A stretch of 64,000 nt of DNA from Saccopteryx bilineata. Taxonomy: Eukaryota; Chordata; Mammalia; Chiroptera; Emballonuridae. Of this stretch, positions 1 to 12,476 are shown one piece after another. Location of the stretch: assembly GCF_036850765.1 (NCBI RefSeq), contig NC_089493.1:11409632-11473631 (forward strand), in the 5' to 3' direction. The notes below the pieces were generated by a model that had not been told where the DNA came from, made no database searches, and saw only the letters and a list, made by a program, of their open reading frames with translations. The translations under genes and the position numbers were made by a program. Within the stretch, counting starts at the first letter, position 1, and each line of letters starts with the position of its first letter.

Positions 1-148
1 TGAATTTATTGGGGTGACCTTGGTTGATAAGCTTGTGGAGGTTTCAGGTGTACGAGTCCACAGTGTGTCTGTACACTGTGCTGTGAGTCCCCCGCCCCAG
101 CCAGTCCCTTCCATCCCCATTTAGCCCCCTCTTTCCTCCCTTGTACAG
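1..148 (-). mobile_element. LINE-1 3' UTR fragment, antisense
   Basis: The opening (tgaatttattggggtgacc, then ggtttcaggtgtac) matches the sequence at 62053-62200 in this same window. That stretch is the 3' UTR of an antisense LINE-1. Only about 150 bp is visible and it may extend left of the window. Confidence 0.75.
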
Positions 149-164
149 TTAGAGACTGCCAAAC

Positions 165-465
165 GTTAAGTAGTAGGAAGTTGGTTAAATAAATTATGCT
201 TTATTGATCTTTAAATGACAGTGATTTAGAAGAATAGGCAATGCTATAGGAAAATGTTCATTATAGCATGTTTAATTAAAAAGTAGGATCCAAATCTGTT
301 TAGCATGATTCAGGTTGGGGGAAAAATACATGTAAACATTGGAGGGATGTATAGCAAATATTATGGGTTCTCTGAGATTCGGGAAGAATTATCTATTGTG
401 CGTCAGTGATTCGGGATTTAAACATCTCTGACAATGAATGAGCAGATAATAACTTAATCGGGATT
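165..465 (+). mobile_element. Probable old LINE-1 (L1M-type) 3' UTR remnant
   Basis: This AT-rich block contains ggttaaataaattatgct and phrases such as gaaaatgttcattatag, which resemble the A-rich 3' UTR of old mammalian L1M elements. No open frame survives. Assignment is by eye. Confidence 0.4.
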
Positions 466-933
466 TTTTTTTTTAAGCTGCGTCACTCTGTAGCCACATC
501 TGGTATTGTTCCGGTCTGCCTGATTTTCGCTGTCTCCACTGTGGGACACTGTAAGGGTCCGAGCCTCCAGTGAGCGGGGTCAGCCGTGTCCCATATGGGG
601 TTCATGGGACGCCAAGAGGAATTACTCCGTCTCGGGCTTTCAGATGGCACCCTTCTGGAAGCCGGGTTTTGGTCCCAGCCTTGCGATCTTTAGCTGGATG
701 TTCTTGAGTCCCAGGCTGGCTCCCTTGTGAAGTAGAGCCGACAGGTGGTTATAGGGTTCAGGCTGCTCTGACCTGGGGTTGGGTCTGGGCATGTAGAGCG
801 AAGCCTCGCTGGGCCTTCGCCAACGGCAACCATTGTGCTCCAGCAGCGAGGCCCGTCCTTCATGGTGCTTGAAACAGCTAATGATCCTTACGAACATTTG
901 CATTTTTGTTAGACGCTCGTGTGGATCTGACCG

Positions 934-1034
934 GTGGCCCTGCCTGACACACGAGCAGACGCCCCTCTCCGCCCTGGGCAGACCCGTGGCCCTGCCTGAC
1001 ACACGAGCAGACGCCCCTCTCCGCCCTGGGCAGA
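934..1034. repeat. 52-bp tandem duplication (2 copies)
   Basis: Units start at 934 and 986. At least 49 bases are identical, from GTGGCCCTGCCTGACACACG to the CCCTGGGCAGA end. Non-coding. Confidence 0.9.
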
Positions 1035-1039
1035 GCAGG

Positions 1040-2139
1040 CCGGTGGGATCTGACCTCCTTCCTGTTGACTCTGCAGTGCAGGGGACCCAGAGGTCGCTTT
1101 GCCCTGGGGTCAGGGGACTGGCAGGGAGGTTTACTCAGGTCAGGGGCTTCCTGTGCGGCCCCGGGATTAGGACTGTCCCCGCTGGGCTGTGTCGCTGAGC
1201 CAGGAGTTCACCCAGGAGGCAGGGAACATCCCTAAGGGCCAGACTTGTCTCAGAACAGCTCTGACAAGTGAGTCAGTATCCAAGCAAAAAGGAGCGTTGT
1301 TGAGTGGGTGGGGGAACAGCAGGGTCCTCACCGCAGGAACGTTCTGTTCCGTGGCTTTCCTAGCTCTCTAACAGCCACGGGACACAGTGACCTGGGGGCT
1401 GCCCCACCGCCACGGCAGGTGGTCCTTATTCTTCCTTCACGGTCACCTTTCCTGTGGCAGCTACCGGTCTCTCCCAGCCTCTCCTTGCTCTGCTTCTGTG
1501 ACATTTTTCTTAGCATTTCCTGGTTCTTGGGGCCGTGTCCTCCCTGCCCGGGTATTGAGATGTGCGGGAGAGGAGGCTGCTCGTGGTTTTAGTCGTGATC
1601 CCGGAGCTGAGAGAATAGGGTCAGTGTTCCCGGGAGCTGGGTCTGCACCTCGGGGAGTAATTTCCAGAGCCAGATGGGAGAACCCTCCACCCGGCCGGGG
1701 GGCCCAAGCCAGCGAGTCAGGCTCCTCCCTCTCTGGGCAGGTGGGGGCTCAGGAAACTGCTGAGACTGGGGGGGGGGTAATGGGAGCTACCAGCAAGCAG
1801 AACGAGACCCTCGAGGGTCATCTGGACCATGTGTCCCCTGCTATGCCTGGAGGGGTCACACTTATTCATTGCTGGAGATGCCAGCAGAATGTGAAGTCCA
1901 CTGTATATACTGAGGGGTGTAACCCAGCCACAGCCCTGTGTGGCCTCTCAGTGTCTTTGGTTTTATCGTAAACCTCAGTGAGACGTTTGCAGCTTTTTTC
2001 ATACTGACGCAGAGGCTGACCATTGTGACCTTGTCCGTGTGCCCTTAGGACACTTCAGTCCCCTGCACCCCTGTGGACATCTGGGGCCAGCTCGACGCTG
2101 AAAGGAGTGCACCCAGCAGCAAGGAAACGGCGTTGGTCT
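1040..2139. other. GC-rich intron, nothing recognised
   Basis: I see no exon, RNA gene or transposon in this stretch. A G run lies near 1768-1777. Open frames are short and mutually overlapping. Confidence 0.5.
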
Positions 2140-2227
2140 GGCTGGCCCTGCTCTCCCTGGCCTCCAGGTTGCCCGGTGGGCTCGGCTGGCCCTGCTCTCC
2201 CTGGCCTCCAGGTTGCCCGGTGGGCTC
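2140..2227. repeat. 44-bp perfect tandem duplication
   Basis: Two units, 2140-2183 and 2184-2227, both run from GGCTGGCCCTGCTCTCC to GGTGGGCTC. Confidence 0.9.
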
Positions 2228-4661
2228 CTTGGGAAGGGGCCAGGTTTTGCTGATCACGTAATTGATGCTTTTTTTTGCCATGCCTGTTTCTTGGGAAGGG
2301 GTAGCCTTGATGACCAGTCCTCCCACCCGTTTCTGCCCTCTCTAAGGTTCCTTAGGAATAAGAAAACCATGCATTAGTCATCAAAGTGCTCAGGTCGAGG
2401 CCGGGGAGAGGGCCACCTGGCACCACACATGCCCCTCCCATCAAGTCTTGTCTGGACCGTCCAGGCCCGCAGTCCAAAGCCCTGGGCCTCAGCCCTTTAT
2501 GGACCCCTGGCCAACCCACACACAGTCCCAGCCGGCGTTCATGCCCCAGGTCGGCCCAGGGTGGGTTGAATCCTGGCTCTGACATCCGCTGGTCCTGCGG
2601 TATAGAGAGGCACTGCCAGGGCACCTGACCCTGGTCAACCAGAGAGGGCTGCTACCCTGGATGGCATCCGCGGTGCCCAAGGGCCTCTGCTCCCCATTTG
2701 CCAGTGGGGGGACCAGCCAGGCCGGTTTCTGCTGCCCCGAGTCACCCCCCTTCCCAGAGCCCTGCTCTCCAAGCCTTGTTTGTGAGACAGCGCTGCCTGT
2801 TGGGCTGTCTGCTGGCCTCCCGTTGCCCCTGGACTCAAGGTGCGGAATCCCCATAGCGCTGCAGTCTGCAGGGGTTGACTTGGGACATCCCTGAGTATGT
2901 TTGCAGACATGAGCACCCACGTCTTCACTGCGTACACACTGGCTACCGTTTCTGAGTCCACCTCCTGACCCCACACCCGAGTCACCAGACCTTCCCTTGC
3001 GTCCCCGCGGCCCCCACGTGGTCATCCTGGAGCAGCCCCTTTGCCTCGGGCAATGGTGACAGCATCTGCCCCCAGAGGGCCCTCCCCTCGGCCCTGGCGG
3101 GGGCTCAGGCGGACACGGTTGCTTGGTTTCTCTGTGTGGAGTGAATGCCTGTGAAGCGGGGTGACCAGGGTCCCAGACGCCACCGGCAGCAGAGTAGAGG
3201 CATCTTTTTGGAAGGGGATGGGGAGCAGGGGGGGCAGCGTGTTGTCCTGGGAGACAGCCGAGCCCTGGGAGAGGGGGGGCCCGAGAGAGGGGTGTGTGCT
3301 CTCCAGGGGGCTGGCGTGCAGGCTGTGGGAGCCTGGAGTCGGGTGGGCAGGAGAAGGCTGCCACGGCGATGCCAGGCAGGAGAGGTGAGGGGGGGCAGCG
3401 GGAGGCTCAGGGCATCAGGGCGGAGGGAGGCACTGCCGCCCGGGCTCAAGGAGCAGGAGCCTCCTCCCAGCCTCCTCTCTGCCCTCAGTGGGTGCCCTGT
3501 CTCATCTTGGCTTCCCAACTCAGCCAGCCACAGAAATTCCTAGTCCCCCCCTCAGGGTCAAGGTCTCAGGGGCACCCAGGTGACGAGGACACTCCCTGCC
3601 CTCTGACGGGGGGGGGGGAGCACGGCAGACAGATCCTGCCGACCATGATGATCAGAGCTGTGGCTGCACCCACCTCCATTTCCATTCCTTGTGGAGTGTT
3701 CTGGAAAAGCACAGAAACAGATGAGTAAAGGCGTAGCTGGGCAGGGGACTGGAGTCACCCTCTGAGGGTCCTACAGGTCTCCTCAGAGGGCAGGAGAGTT
3801 TTCTGGGTCAGAGTCAAGGAACTTGGGCACCTCTCTGCATTCCCATAAACCCACTGATTTTACCTTGGGTCAGTGTGGGATTTGCAGGGAGGGGGAGGGG
3901 TGGTTGCCGTAGGAACCATGGGTTGCTGCAGGCACCTGTGTGCGGGAAGCTACCTCGGAATTCAGCCAGACTGTGGGGCTGTGCTGAGCAGGATGCAGGG
4001 AGGGCACTGGGAGGAGGGTGCTGGCTTGGGGGGAGGGGAGACCTGGAAGCCTTCGACTGCCTTTGGGCGCTGTCTTCTCCCCATTTCTGGCTTTGGAGAG
4101 AGGCAGCCAGCCAGCCCCCCTCTCCCCACCCCTGAGGGGCTTCTGTCCTGTGTGTGCAGTACACCCCATCCTTGGTCCCGCCACTCACTCGCTCACTCCA
4201 TGTCTGTCTGTCTCTCCCCTCCTCCTCGTACTGCCCTCGTTCTAGACCTTCCTATACCCTGTTTGTCCCTGTGCTGCCCAGGAGCCGTCCTGTGCGCTGG
4301 TCTCATCCTGTTACACACACACGGGGCCAGCCTCTGTCATTCTGCCCCCCTGGCCCCTGGGGACCTGTGTGACCCTCTCTCCAGCTCTTCTCCTGCCAGT
4401 CTGCTGCCCTGGCAGGCTCCCACCCAGGTCTGACCTGAGGCTCTTTACACGCGGAGCCCCCTGCACTGGCCACCCCAGTGGTCCCTGTCTGCTGGTGACT
4501 GGTCGGTTTCTGTGTCCAGCCTGGTGCTTCTGCCTGGGCCCAGCATGGGGCCTGGCCCAGAGGAGGAGCTGGGCACGTGGGACGGGTAGGTGGGGTTGGC
4601 CCCTGCCCTGGGACATTACGAAGGCTCCTGCTGTCAGTCAAGGTGGTTCCACCAGTTGACA
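2228..4661. other. GC-rich intron, nothing recognised
   Basis: No exon or repeat family was recognised. Open frames of up to 291 codons exist on the minus strand (2489-3364). They are rich in Pro, Gly and Arg, overlap frames on the other strand, and have no domain I know, so I treat them as chance. Confidence 0.5.
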
Positions 4662-4677
4662 CAGTGGCTGTTTCTTT

Positions 4678-5050
4678 TTTTGTTTTTTGGTATTTTTCTG
4701 AAGCTGGAAACGGGGAGGCAGTCAGACAGGCTCCCGCATGTGCCCGACCGGGATCCACCCGGCACGCCCACCAGGGGGCGATGCTCTGCCCATCTTGGGG
4801 TGTTGCTTTGCCGTAATCAGAACCATTCTAGCACCTGAGGCAGAGGCCACAGAGCCATCCTCAGCGCCTGGGCCATCTTTGCTCCAATGGAGCCTTGGCT
4901 GCAGGAAGGGAAGACAGAGACAGAGAGGAAAGAGAGGGGGAGGGGTGGAGAAGCAGATGGGCGCTTCTCCTGTGTGCCCTGGCCAGGAATTGAACCTGGG
5001 ACTTCTGCACACCAGGCCGACGCTCTACCACTGAGCCAACCGGCCAGGGC
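4678..5050 (-). mobile_element. tRNA-derived SINE, long type (A-type), minus strand
   Basis: The element is flanked by a 16-bp target-site duplication, cagtggctgtttcttt, at 4662-4677 and 5051-5066. Its head (reverse complement of 4980-5050) reads as a tRNA-like sequence starting GCCCTGGCCGGTTGGCTCAG. It has an A-box-like TGGCTCAGTGG and a B-box-like GGTTCAATTCC. The body and tail match the intact copy at 48155. It is older than that copy, with several CpG-decay changes. Confidence 0.93.
4768..4782 (+). promoter_or_regulatory. SINE-borne CTCF-like motif
   Basis: CCACCAGGGGGCGAT matches the CTCF core (CCASYAGRKGGCRSY) at all but one position. It lies inside the SINE body. Binding is not shown by sequence alone. 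Confidence 0.35.
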
Positions 5051-5066
5051 CAGTGGCTGTTTCTTT

Positions 5067-6632
5067 GCGTTCCTCTGTGGTGCGGGCTGCTGAGCCCATG
5101 CTTGAGTTTACATCCCCACTCCAGGGGACCTTCCTCGACCCTGGTCTCCTCTCACCTGCAGCATTGCAGTAATAGACAAATTACACTTCCTGCAGCCCTC
5201 TGAACAGAAGCTGTGATACAACGAATTTGAATTTGCTGATGAATTTGCCGACGCCGGGAAAACCCACGCCTGGTTTCATCCCGCCGTCCGCTTTCACCGG
5301 CAGCGCCTCCCGTGAGCTGGGTGGGCGTTCTCACGTCTCTGCTTTCATTCTGAGTCTCCCGGGCGTCTCTGTGGCGAGGCTTTCTGAGCAGCTGCTGCCC
5401 CAGTGACACGAAACCAACCAGGCTTTGCAGAAGTCCCGGGGCCTCCCTCACACCCCCAGAGAGAGGGGCGGGCCTCACAGGGTCCACGAGCTTTCTGGGC
5501 CGTCGCCTCCCATTGACCTGACTTAAAAGCCGAGCTTAGCAAGCAGCTGCTCAGCAGCACAGGATGCATGACAGCCCTCAGAATATGCTCTTCCCATCGC
5601 AGGTCTTAGCGACTCACCGGGGTCACCACTTACTATTCCGAGACATGGCTACCCTGAAGCTCTGCAAGGGTATCCGGTGTACACGAGCGACCTAAACCCC
5701 TGAGAAGCCCTGCGCTGAGGACGCCTGTTTCCCTTGACACACCCCGGTGCCTTGGCAAGGGGTGTGGGCCTCTGAAGGTCTCTCTTTCCTGGAATGAGTT
5801 GGACATTTGGAAAACAAAACAAAACAAAACTCCTTCATTAACATTGTATCAAATACCAGTTTGGATACTGCCCCAAGGAATGTTCTCTTTGGACTGGAAA
5901 AAAATGACTATAGAAAGAGTATTTTTAAGCTTTGGGGCTTAAGAAATAATCTATGCAGGCTTTGTAGACTTTTGACTCAAAAGTTTCCCTTATTGTTAAA
6001 GAGGATACACGGAGAGGATGTATTTTTGGCTGGGAGAATTCTTAGCCGTTTGTGGGCTGGGCTGCCAGTTGCCTTTCTGGGAGCAATATGGAGATGAAGG
6101 AAACGGTGAGATATGTGTTCCGTTGTCAGCAGAGAGAAACACCCCGGGCGGGAGCCAGGGGAGGGCAGGGGAGGAAATCTGGGACCCGAAGGGGACATCC
6201 CCGCCCAGGGCGTGTGCTCTTCTCTCACCAGGAGCCCTCGGCGCTATCCCGGGCGACTCGGGTCTGTAGTCCCCATGGTAAGGGCTAGCAGGACCCCGAG
6301 GTTACGGACAAGGAGGCCGACGGCTTCGTGTCCCAGGTGTCAGTGCCTGTCAGTGCCAGGCCCCTGACCCACGGCCCCCGCTGTCTTCAAAGCACCGTCA
6401 TTTTGAAGTTCTCCCCTAAGCCCTCTTCTGTGGAGCCATAAAAGTGACAGCTGCCAGGTGTTAAGTGCTTATAGCATGTGCTGGGCAGGGTGTTGATGCC
6501 TCTCACGTGCTAGCTTCCAGAGTGGTCTCTTCAAAGGGAACGGAAGCGTAACTCCCTGCCCAGGCCGGGGAGCGCCTTCCCATCTGGTCCGGCCGTGGAG
6601 GCGCTGCACCGCCCACCCCACCTGCGTGTCGT
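5067..6632. other. Intron, nothing recognised
   Basis: The stretch has a short (AAAAC)n tract at about 5811-5830 and an AT-rich patch at 5800-6010 of unknown origin. No exon, RNA gene or clear transposon was seen. Confidence 0.45.
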
Positions 6633-6660
6633 CCCCCCCCCCCCCCCCCCCCCCCCCCCC
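6633..6660. repeat. 28-base poly-C homopolymer
   Basis: This is an uninterrupted C run, the longest homopolymer of G or C in the window. The complementary poly-G could form a quadruplex. Its length may not be exact in the assembly. Confidence 0.9.
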
Positions 6661-7835
6661 GCCCTGAGATCCACCCTGAGATCCACCCAGCGCAGCTCCG
6701 CCCGCGGCCCCTTGCTGGCTTTCCTCCTTCCTCGGAACTGCCTTCCCCCCTTCCGGTCTCAGCTCCAGCCCCGGCTCCGATGGCCTTGCCCTAGGGAGGC
6801 CCGGCACCGGGATACCTTTCCCCAGACTGGGGGCCGTCAGCCACAGAATTAACTTCCTCACGGTTGTGGGGGCTGGAAGTCGAAGATGGAGGGGTCAGCA
6901 GGGCTGGTTCCTTCTGAGGAGGAGAGGGAGAATCCGGCCTCTGCTGCTGTCGCTGCTGCTGGTGTCGCCGGTCAGCTCTGGCATTCCTCAGCCGTAGAGC
7001 CCCCAGGCCTCCCCGCGGGGTGCTGCCCTGGGCAGGGCTAGGTGCCTGGGGCCTTGTGGGTCCTGGCTGCTCCTCGACCCAGAGGCTCCCTGGACTTCCT
7101 GATACTGAAGGCTCAGAGTGTCTGTAGCTTTTCCTGGGGCCACTTGAAACTTCTGTATATGTTGGCTGGGTGCTTCTCCAGTGGGAGTGCTCCCACTCTG
7201 AGCCCAACGTAGGTACACTAATCTTGGAAGCCTGAGGGGTCTGGTGGGTGGGGTGTAGGGACAGTTTGCTGAGGACAGATGAGGGGGAAAGAGCAGGCAG
7301 GAGTGTGGTTGGAAGTCTCTCGGGCCTGCCTGCTGCTGGCAGTGACCTTGACTGAGTTACCTAATCTGTATTCATTTTCTTAATGGAGAGTGGGGGTAAC
7401 ATTTACTGGGGGGTGGTTGTGTAAATACTCGGTAAATACTGTGTGGCTGACTGGGTGAGTTGAGTGTCTGGTTTGTGTGAGCCTCCCGCTTCGGGGGATG
7501 AATTCAGTGCAGGTTTGCTGGTCCCTGGCATAGCCGGGCACTGTGCCGGGCCTTGCGTGGGTCACAGGAAGGAATAGGACACAGTCACCGACCTTGGTGA
7601 ACTCATCTTCTGCAACTCACCAGAGGTATAAGTGTCATGCCTGGGAGCCAGGGTGTTCAGAAAAGTCCAGTCTGAACCCGGACAGCAGTTACTAGTTGGC
7701 ATCAGAGATAAGGTCCAGCGAGAATGGTGACGGATGAGGTCTGGAGGGACTTGGAGCAGAGAAGGCTCCAGAAAGGAGAGCTGATGCCCTGCTTCTGGGA
7801 ATGACACCTGCTGGAGGGCCTGCTGTGGGCCTGGC
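6661..7835. other. Intron, nothing recognised
   Basis: There is a small CTG-rich patch near 6940-6962. Otherwise this is unique GC-rich sequence without an exon signature. Confidence 0.4.
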
Positions 7836-7839
7836 GGCA

Positions 7840-7990
7840 GCGAAGCCTTCACCAACACTGTCTCATCAAAGGCGGGAGGCACGCGTCCTTGGCTCCATTT
7901 TACAGAAAGGAAACAGAGGCCCCCAAAGGGGTGGAGGCCACTGACTGAAGGCCCAGGCTTTGTCTGTAACTCTGCTTTCTGCCATGTTCC
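7840..7990 (-). mobile_element. MIR-like SINE remnant
   Basis: The phrase ctccattttacagaaaggaa followed by acagaggcccc matches the conserved core of MIR read on the minus strand. It is heavily diverged. Confidence 0.5.
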
Positions 7991-7999
7991 CGGTAGCGG

Positions 8000-9517
8000 A
8001 GGCCTGGCACTGGGCACATGGTGACAGATGCCCTGGGCAGAGATCCCCTGGCTGGGCGTGTTCGTCAGCACGGGCTAAGCTGAGGCATAGGAGCAGACAG
8101 CCCCGATACCTCAGAGACTGACAGCAGAGGCTGTGCTCCTGTCACATCCCGAGGGAGTCTGTGGCCTCTCCAGCTCACTGCCCATCCCTCCCCACGCCTC
8201 CAGCTCACCCCCTACCTCTATAGTTTTGCATCCCAAAATGCCAGCTGCCTCTGCCTCCCAGGGACATGATGAGGATTAGATAAAATAAGGTGTGTACTCT
8301 GCCCAGCATGGCACCTGGGGACATCATCCACATCTCGGTTGTCCTGGTGGAGGGGATTATTAGGATCGTGTTGTCAGGGAGCCAAAGAGGGCAGGAGATG
8401 CTGACGTTGATGCTAGAGAAAACTCAGCCTCTCCTAAGGAAGAAACTTGGAGTCCCTGACGTCTCTGCAGTGTGCATGGCTCCGAGCACGTGGGACCCGG
8501 CGCCTGTCCCCTCGCGGCCTGCTGGTGACGACTGTAGGAAGGTTGTCTTATTGCCCTTGCTCTGCAAGTGCTTCTCTGTAAAATCCATAAATAAAATCTT
8601 AAAAAAACCAAAAAGACCACGGAAGGGCTGGCAGATCTAGGCATGGACATGTTTATCCCTTTAATCTGCCCTCGAACCTGGCTCCCCAGCGCTGGCTGCA
8701 GCCCAGGGTTCTCTTAGCTCCTGGGAATTACAGCTAGATCCTGGTCTTAAGGAGCCACGTGTTTGATGTCGACGAGTGCTGTATCCCACGCTTGTTGAGC
8801 AGGTTTGATTTTTCTGGCTCTGTGGAGTAGCAAAGTCAGCTTGCAGATTGCCAGAGCCTTGGAGCTGCAAGGTGCCTTCACTGTGAGACCATTGCGTCCA
8901 CTGGGCCTCTCGTCTTCTAGGGGAGAAAGGTTATCCACTCTTCTGCCGTAACCAGATGGCTGTTTGCTCTCATCCGCCCAGTAATTAGACACTGAGAAAT
9001 TAGGGAACCGGGTGAGGGAGCGTTGGCAACACTCCCGTCCTGCCTGGGTGACCCTTCAGCGTCTGACCTCTCTGAGGGCCACGTTGAGGTCCTTTGGACG
9101 TGAGAGTGGCTTCGCCACGGCAGAGCCTCCGGTGTCCCCGGGCGGCCTTTTGGGGCCAGCCGCTCTGAAAAGCACGCGACTCGTGCCATATCCTCTGAGG
9201 CCACGCTCCCTTTTGAAGTCTGTCCATGAGGCACCAGATCGACTTTTCAAAAGAGACCTGCTTCTGCTTAGCGAGGCCTTTAAACATCGGAGGTGGCAGC
9301 TCTGTCCCCGAGCCTCGGCTCCCGAGAGAGTGCAGGGGAATGCCTCAGACCCACACCACCGCCTTTCATCTGGGCCGGTCTGTCTGGACCTTGGCTGAGA
9401 CAAAACTTTTGATCTTAGTGACTTCTATTTGAAGCTACAACTGAAAACACGCCACTCCATGGGTGTGAATTGAGGGGGGAAAGGATGGAAAGAAAGCCCC
9501 AGGCGCCCGGGACACCT
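8000..9517. other. Intron, little recognised
   Basis: An A-rich tail with aaatccataaataaaatc at 8580-8612 looks like the 3' end of a truncated SINE. A weak MIR-like phrase lies near 8260-8320. No exon was seen. Confidence 0.35.
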
Positions 9518-9549
9518 ATTGGTTTAGAGGTTAATTGGTTTAGAGGTTA
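9518..9549. repeat. 16-bp perfect tandem duplication
   Basis: Two copies of attggtttagaggtta lie back to back. Confidence 0.9.
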
Positions 9550-9564
9550 GGGACAGACCTGAGT

Positions 9565-9695
9565 TCCCACACAGCCATCGCTCCCTATGACTGTGGGCTC
9601 TGTGTCTCGGTGTCCTCATCTGCACCTCACGTGTTTGTTAGAGTTGTCTTGGCCCAAACTAAGAAAGTGCCGTAAATGTTAATCATCATTAACTG
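9565..9695 (+). mobile_element. MIR-like SINE remnant
   Basis: The order of phrases (ctctgtgtctcggtgtcctcatctgcacc, then gttagagttgtc, then aagtgccgtaaatgttaatc) follows MIR on the plus strand. Confidence 0.5.
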
Positions 9696-9867
9696 ATGAG
9701 AAATCTTATTGTGGCAACAAATCCTTTCGAGGAGTCTAACGTGAGTCAGTACAAGTGACTTAACTTTTACAGAATTCAAATTCTGGCCTGCCCGTGAGCT
9801 CTTGACAGAAAGGCAGGGAGGTTTCCACTGGTCAGTTGAAACGGGAATGGTAAGAGTAGGGAAGCGT

Positions 9868-9921
9868 AGCTGACCTTGATGGAGTGGCTGACCTTGATGG
9901 AGTAGCTGACCTTGATGGAGT
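9868..9921. repeat. 18-bp tandem repeat, 3 copies
   Basis: The unit is agctgaccttgatggagt; the middle copy begins gg instead of ag. Confidence 0.9.
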
Positions 9922-10019
9922 GCACTAGTCAGTAGGGGTGCACACCACCTCTGTTTCTCCCCGACTCTCTTTTACACATTCAACCCTTCTGGTTCCAGAT
10001 CGGGGAGTTTTTCTCATAC

Positions 10020-10690
10020 CAAGCAATTCTGGGACACCATCCTGGTGTCCTACAGTCTAACTCAATTTTAACACTGCTTGCCTACAGAGAGCATCAGATC
10101 CCACAGGTTAAAAGGCCCGGCCCGGCCCACACAACTGTCTCCCACTCTCTCCCCACCCCCAGCCCCTTCAGACTCCAGCCTCAAGTCCAGGCTGTAACCT
10201 GCGCTCCTGACCAGTTGGCTAAAAATTGAAGGCTCCCACAACCCCATCCTTGGTTCAGTTAATTTGCTCGAGTGGCTCACAGAATTCAGGAAACGGATTC
10301 CCGGACTGTGTACCGGCTCGTTCTGAAAGGAGCCAAGAAAGGGTGCAGTTGAACATCCAGATGGAAGAGAGGTGTGGGGCAGGGGGTGTGGGGAGGGGCA
10401 CGGAGCTTCCGTGCTTGTGGAGCGAGCCACTTACCAACACCTCCCTGAGGTCAGCCACCCAGAAGTTCCCCGTACCCTTGGTATTTTTCTGGAACCATCA
10501 TCACATAGGCATGATCCATTGCTTTAGTTCATTTCCAGCCCCTTCCCCCTTCCTGGAGAGTGGAGGTGGGGCCGAAAGCTTCTAATGAGGGCGTGGTCTC
10601 TCCGGTGACCAGCCCTCACCCCCGAGCTCCCCAAGCTTCCCCTCACTAGAGCAAGACTTTCCGGTCCCCCGGGAAGTTCCGAGGGGTGGC
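10020..10690. mobile_element. Ancient dispersed repeat, possibly LTR type
   Basis: Phrases such as ggctcacagaattcagg, catccagatggaagag and tcacataggcatgatcc occur in this order in a repeat I remember from many mammalian introns, probably an old LTR. The family name is uncertain. It has no coding capacity. Confidence 0.4.
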
Positions 10691-10704
10691 TATTTCACAA
10701 CGAT

Positions 10705-10850
10705 GCTTGTTGAGAGTAGCTGTGAGCGCTGAGCCCACGGCTGCTTATTTAACCTCTGTGCCTCTCTCTCGGGCCCCCGTCTCAGGCTGCAGTGAGAATG
10801 GAATAAATCGATGCATGTGAAGTGTTGAGAGCAGAGCCCAGCACAGAGCA
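10705..10850 (+). mobile_element. MIR-like SINE remnant
   Basis: The stretch contains acctctgtgcctctctctc, gagaatggaataaat and agcagagcccagcacag in the spacing expected of MIR on the plus strand. Confidence 0.5.
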
Positions 10851-11747
10851 GGTGCAGGAGGGCTGCGACCTAGTGCCGGGGTTAAAATCGAAGTTCCCAG
10901 AGCGTGAGGACCCCACGCCTGGCCCGGCCCCTGCCTTACTGCTGTGCTGGCTTCACCTGCCGCCTTCCGAGCCTGGACGTCGGATGCAGCCTGTTCGGGC
11001 TGCTCAGAGAAGCGCAGACTGTTTTCAGGTCATAGCACACATTGTGTTTTGCATCCAGAGAGGATGCGCCGCCCGCACATGGGGGTGGGAGCCGGGTTTC
11101 CTGAGTCCCCAGTCTGCCCGATGAGCCCCGGGGTGGTTTTCTGTTTCTTTCATGTCTAGCTGGTTATTGATCATGTCAGGGACGCATGTGGGAAAGTCTG
11201 GGAGAGAAGGGAGAGCTGGGAATACAGCCTGGAGACCCCCCTGCCTTTGATCTCATCTTGATGTCCCGTCCCCCCCCCCGCCATGTTCTCCCCTTTGGAG
11301 ACTGTATCAGGGTAGGCTAATGGCTAGAGCATATACACCCCAAATTTTGGCTTAACACTCTAAAGATTTATTAGTTGTTCACAGCACAGCAGAATCACGC
11401 TCATGGGAGGTGCCTGGCCCTTGGGCCTTGGCAGCTTTTATCGGATCTTCCGCCTCCTGCCTGCAGAGGAGGCGTGAGAGGGGAAGGTCATGGGCCGCTG
11501 CTCCCAAGGTGCCCGTCTGAGGTCACTGCTGTAGGACGAGCTCTTTCCTGCAGAGGTGGTGGCCGGGGGCACCCGAGGCGCTTGGGAGTATTCAATGTGG
11601 GTGAGTTCTGTATCCCGTAGCTGCCCTTCTCCTTGGGTCACACCTCCTTCCCCGTCTCTGTAGGTGCTCTTCTTCCCTCTCCTGTCTCTCCTCCCTTCGG
11701 GGCTTGGCCCAGACACCTCCTCCCCCAGGAGGCCGTCTGTCACTGCC
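10851..11747. other. Intron, nothing firmly recognised
   Basis: A less GC-rich patch at 11310-11440 contains taaagatttattagttg, possibly the end of an old element. No exon was seen. Confidence 0.35.
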
Positions 11748-11830
11748 AGAGCGGGAGGAGTCACCCTGCTTCGTGGAGCGCCCCTCCTAGAGCGGGAGCA
11801 GTCACCTGCTTCGTGGAGCGCCCTTCCTAG
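11748..11830. repeat. 41-bp tandem duplication
   Basis: Units start at 11748 and 11789 (agagcgggaggagtcacc and agagcgggagcagtcacc) and differ at a few positions. Confidence 0.85.
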
Positions 11831-12476
11831 TCTGCAGTGTCACTTTTTCTCTAAAGTGGGGGTTGCGTTTAGCACACACCTGCTAAGCTCTGACCTTGAA
11901 CCAGTCACTGTCCTAGGTCCTCGGGATGTCAGATTTCATCAAGGTCACTGGGGACCTCGGGGTCTGGTAGAGGACTCTTAGTGTGAAAGAAGTGACTTTG
12001 TGATGGGAAGTTATGGTACAATCCTGGGGAGGATGTCAGGGGTGCTGGGGGTATGGAAGAGACCAGGGAGCCACTGGCTCTGCCTCCTTGGGGTGGGGCA
12101 CGTCGGCAAGTCTGAAAAAGGATTGAACTGTTGAGCTGGGACTCGGAAAACAAGTAAGAGCTCACTGTGTGGACAAGGGGCCGGGGGTGGGGGTGGGGTG
12201 GGACATTCCCTGCAGAGGGGTACATGTCCCCGTAGGACCTGGAGCGGCATGTGGCTGTGTCCGTCACCTGAGCTGGCTTCTGCCGTGAGCCAGCGTGCTC
12301 AGACCGCCTGAGAGCCCCGAGAGGAGGGGGTAGGGCCTGGCACCCAGGAGGTGCCCAGAAATGCTTGTCAAAGTAAGGAGCGAGCAAGCAGAAGTGTTGT
12401 CTTGAGCACTCGAGTGGTGGTAACACCTGCATGTGCTGAACATCACCCTGTGCCTCATCCATAAACGGAATGTTCT

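Noticed and set aside
2489..3364. 291-codon minus-strand frame
   Set aside because: Pro/Gly/Arg-rich with no domain; equally long overlapping frames on the other strand.
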